Shown here one piece after another: positions 41,916 to 42,043 of a stretch of DNA of 42,043 nucleotides. This stretch comes from Akkermansiaceae bacterium (GTDB lineage Bacteria > Verrucomicrobiota > Verrucomicrobiia > Verrucomicrobiales > Akkermansiaceae). The notes beneath the pieces are model-generated. The model ran no database searches, was not told where the DNA came from, and worked only from the letters and a program-made list of their open reading frames with translations. Made by a program: the position numbers and the translations under genes. The number at the start of each line of letters is the position of its first letter. Positions within the stretch are counted from its first letter, which is position 1. The stretch spans positions 1 through 42,043 of the forward strand of contig CAIXKE010000098.1 in assembly GCA_903919975.1 (NCBI GenBank), written 5' to 3'.

Positions 41916-41989
41916 TAAGACCATGCCGCCACGGGTGCGTTGAAGTCAAAATCCAGCGGCGGAGCCGATATATCGCACACCACGACCAT
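41813..41989 (-). other. Antisense ORF, possibly part of an inserted element
   Basis: 58 codons from an ATG at 41989, reading VVVCDISAPPLDFDFNAPV then AAWSYYGRVGPQWEVRQWRF. The Trp-, Tyr- and Val-rich composition looks more protein-like than chance, but I do not recognise a family. The last 15 codons lie over the kinase fragment and are likely a read-through of the junction. Confidence 0.3.
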
Positions 41990-42043
41990 TTAATGCTTGC
42001 GTAAGATTCTGTTAGGCCGAAAAAAATTTATGGCTTCAACGCA
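41936..42043. repeat. 10-bp inverted repeat at the window edge
   Basis: TGCGTTGAAG at 41936-41945 and its exact reverse complement CTTCAACGCA at 42034-42043, the last bases of the window. They could be ends of a small mobile element; the right part is cut off. Confidence 0.3.

Overview
The window looks like a chromosomal piece from a Verrucomicrobia/PVC-group bacterium. This rests on a Tat-exported DUF1501 protein coupled to a PSCyt1/DUF1549/DUF1553 protein, a FabV-type enoyl reductase, a GYF/CD225 gene next to DUF2752, weak Shine-Dalgarno signals, and many small GC-rich intergenic hairpins. The assignment is inference from gene content; there is no rRNA here to confirm it.

Left part (1-19.4 kb), mostly household genes: NAD(P)HX repair enzyme, a secreted N-acetylmuramoyl-L-alanine amidase, a secreted unknown, a CorA-like membrane protein, fabV, a GYF/CD225 membrane protein, DUF2752, then pdxJ-acpS-hemB in one tight run. 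These are followed by the DUF1501/PSCyt1 pair, a short broken-looking LRR protein, a large M16 zinc protease, tRNA-Leu(CAG), a frameshifted remnant resembling part of a conjugation protein, and a secreted nuclease with a C-terminal HhH domain.

Right part (19.5-42 kb), an unusual phospho-signalling region. Six Ser/Thr kinases of one family (K1-K6) stand in tandem on the + strand. They share a near-identical N-terminal kinase body, but each carries a different C-terminal module: discoidin-like plus cyclophilin (K1), formylglycine-enzyme-like/C-type-lectin-fold domains (K2, K3, K4, K6), or an alanine-rich coiled coil plus a small SmpA-like domain (K5). A 25-codon kinase head at 19547 is a further dead copy. 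A hipBA toxin-antitoxin pair with three evenly spaced operator-like sites sits between K3 and K4.

The kinases are followed by a compact same-strand cluster: VWA-FHA membrane protein, small FHA protein, MotA/TolQ-like channel protein, FHA protein with three phospho-acceptor-like repeats, PP2C phosphatase, a VWA protein with a MotB/TolR-like membrane helix, a second membrane-anchored PP2C, and a periplasmic trypsin-like protease with a cytosolic FHA domain. The last gene, a seventh kinase of a different type, is cut off after its glycine loop, probably by an insertion running past the window edge.

Inferred joint function: kinases with varied exported sensors phosphorylate FHA partners, the PP2C enzymes reverse this, and the readout acts on an ion-driven MotA/VWA-MotB-like complex and on a membrane protease. 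This combination is the best candidate for an undescribed system in the window.
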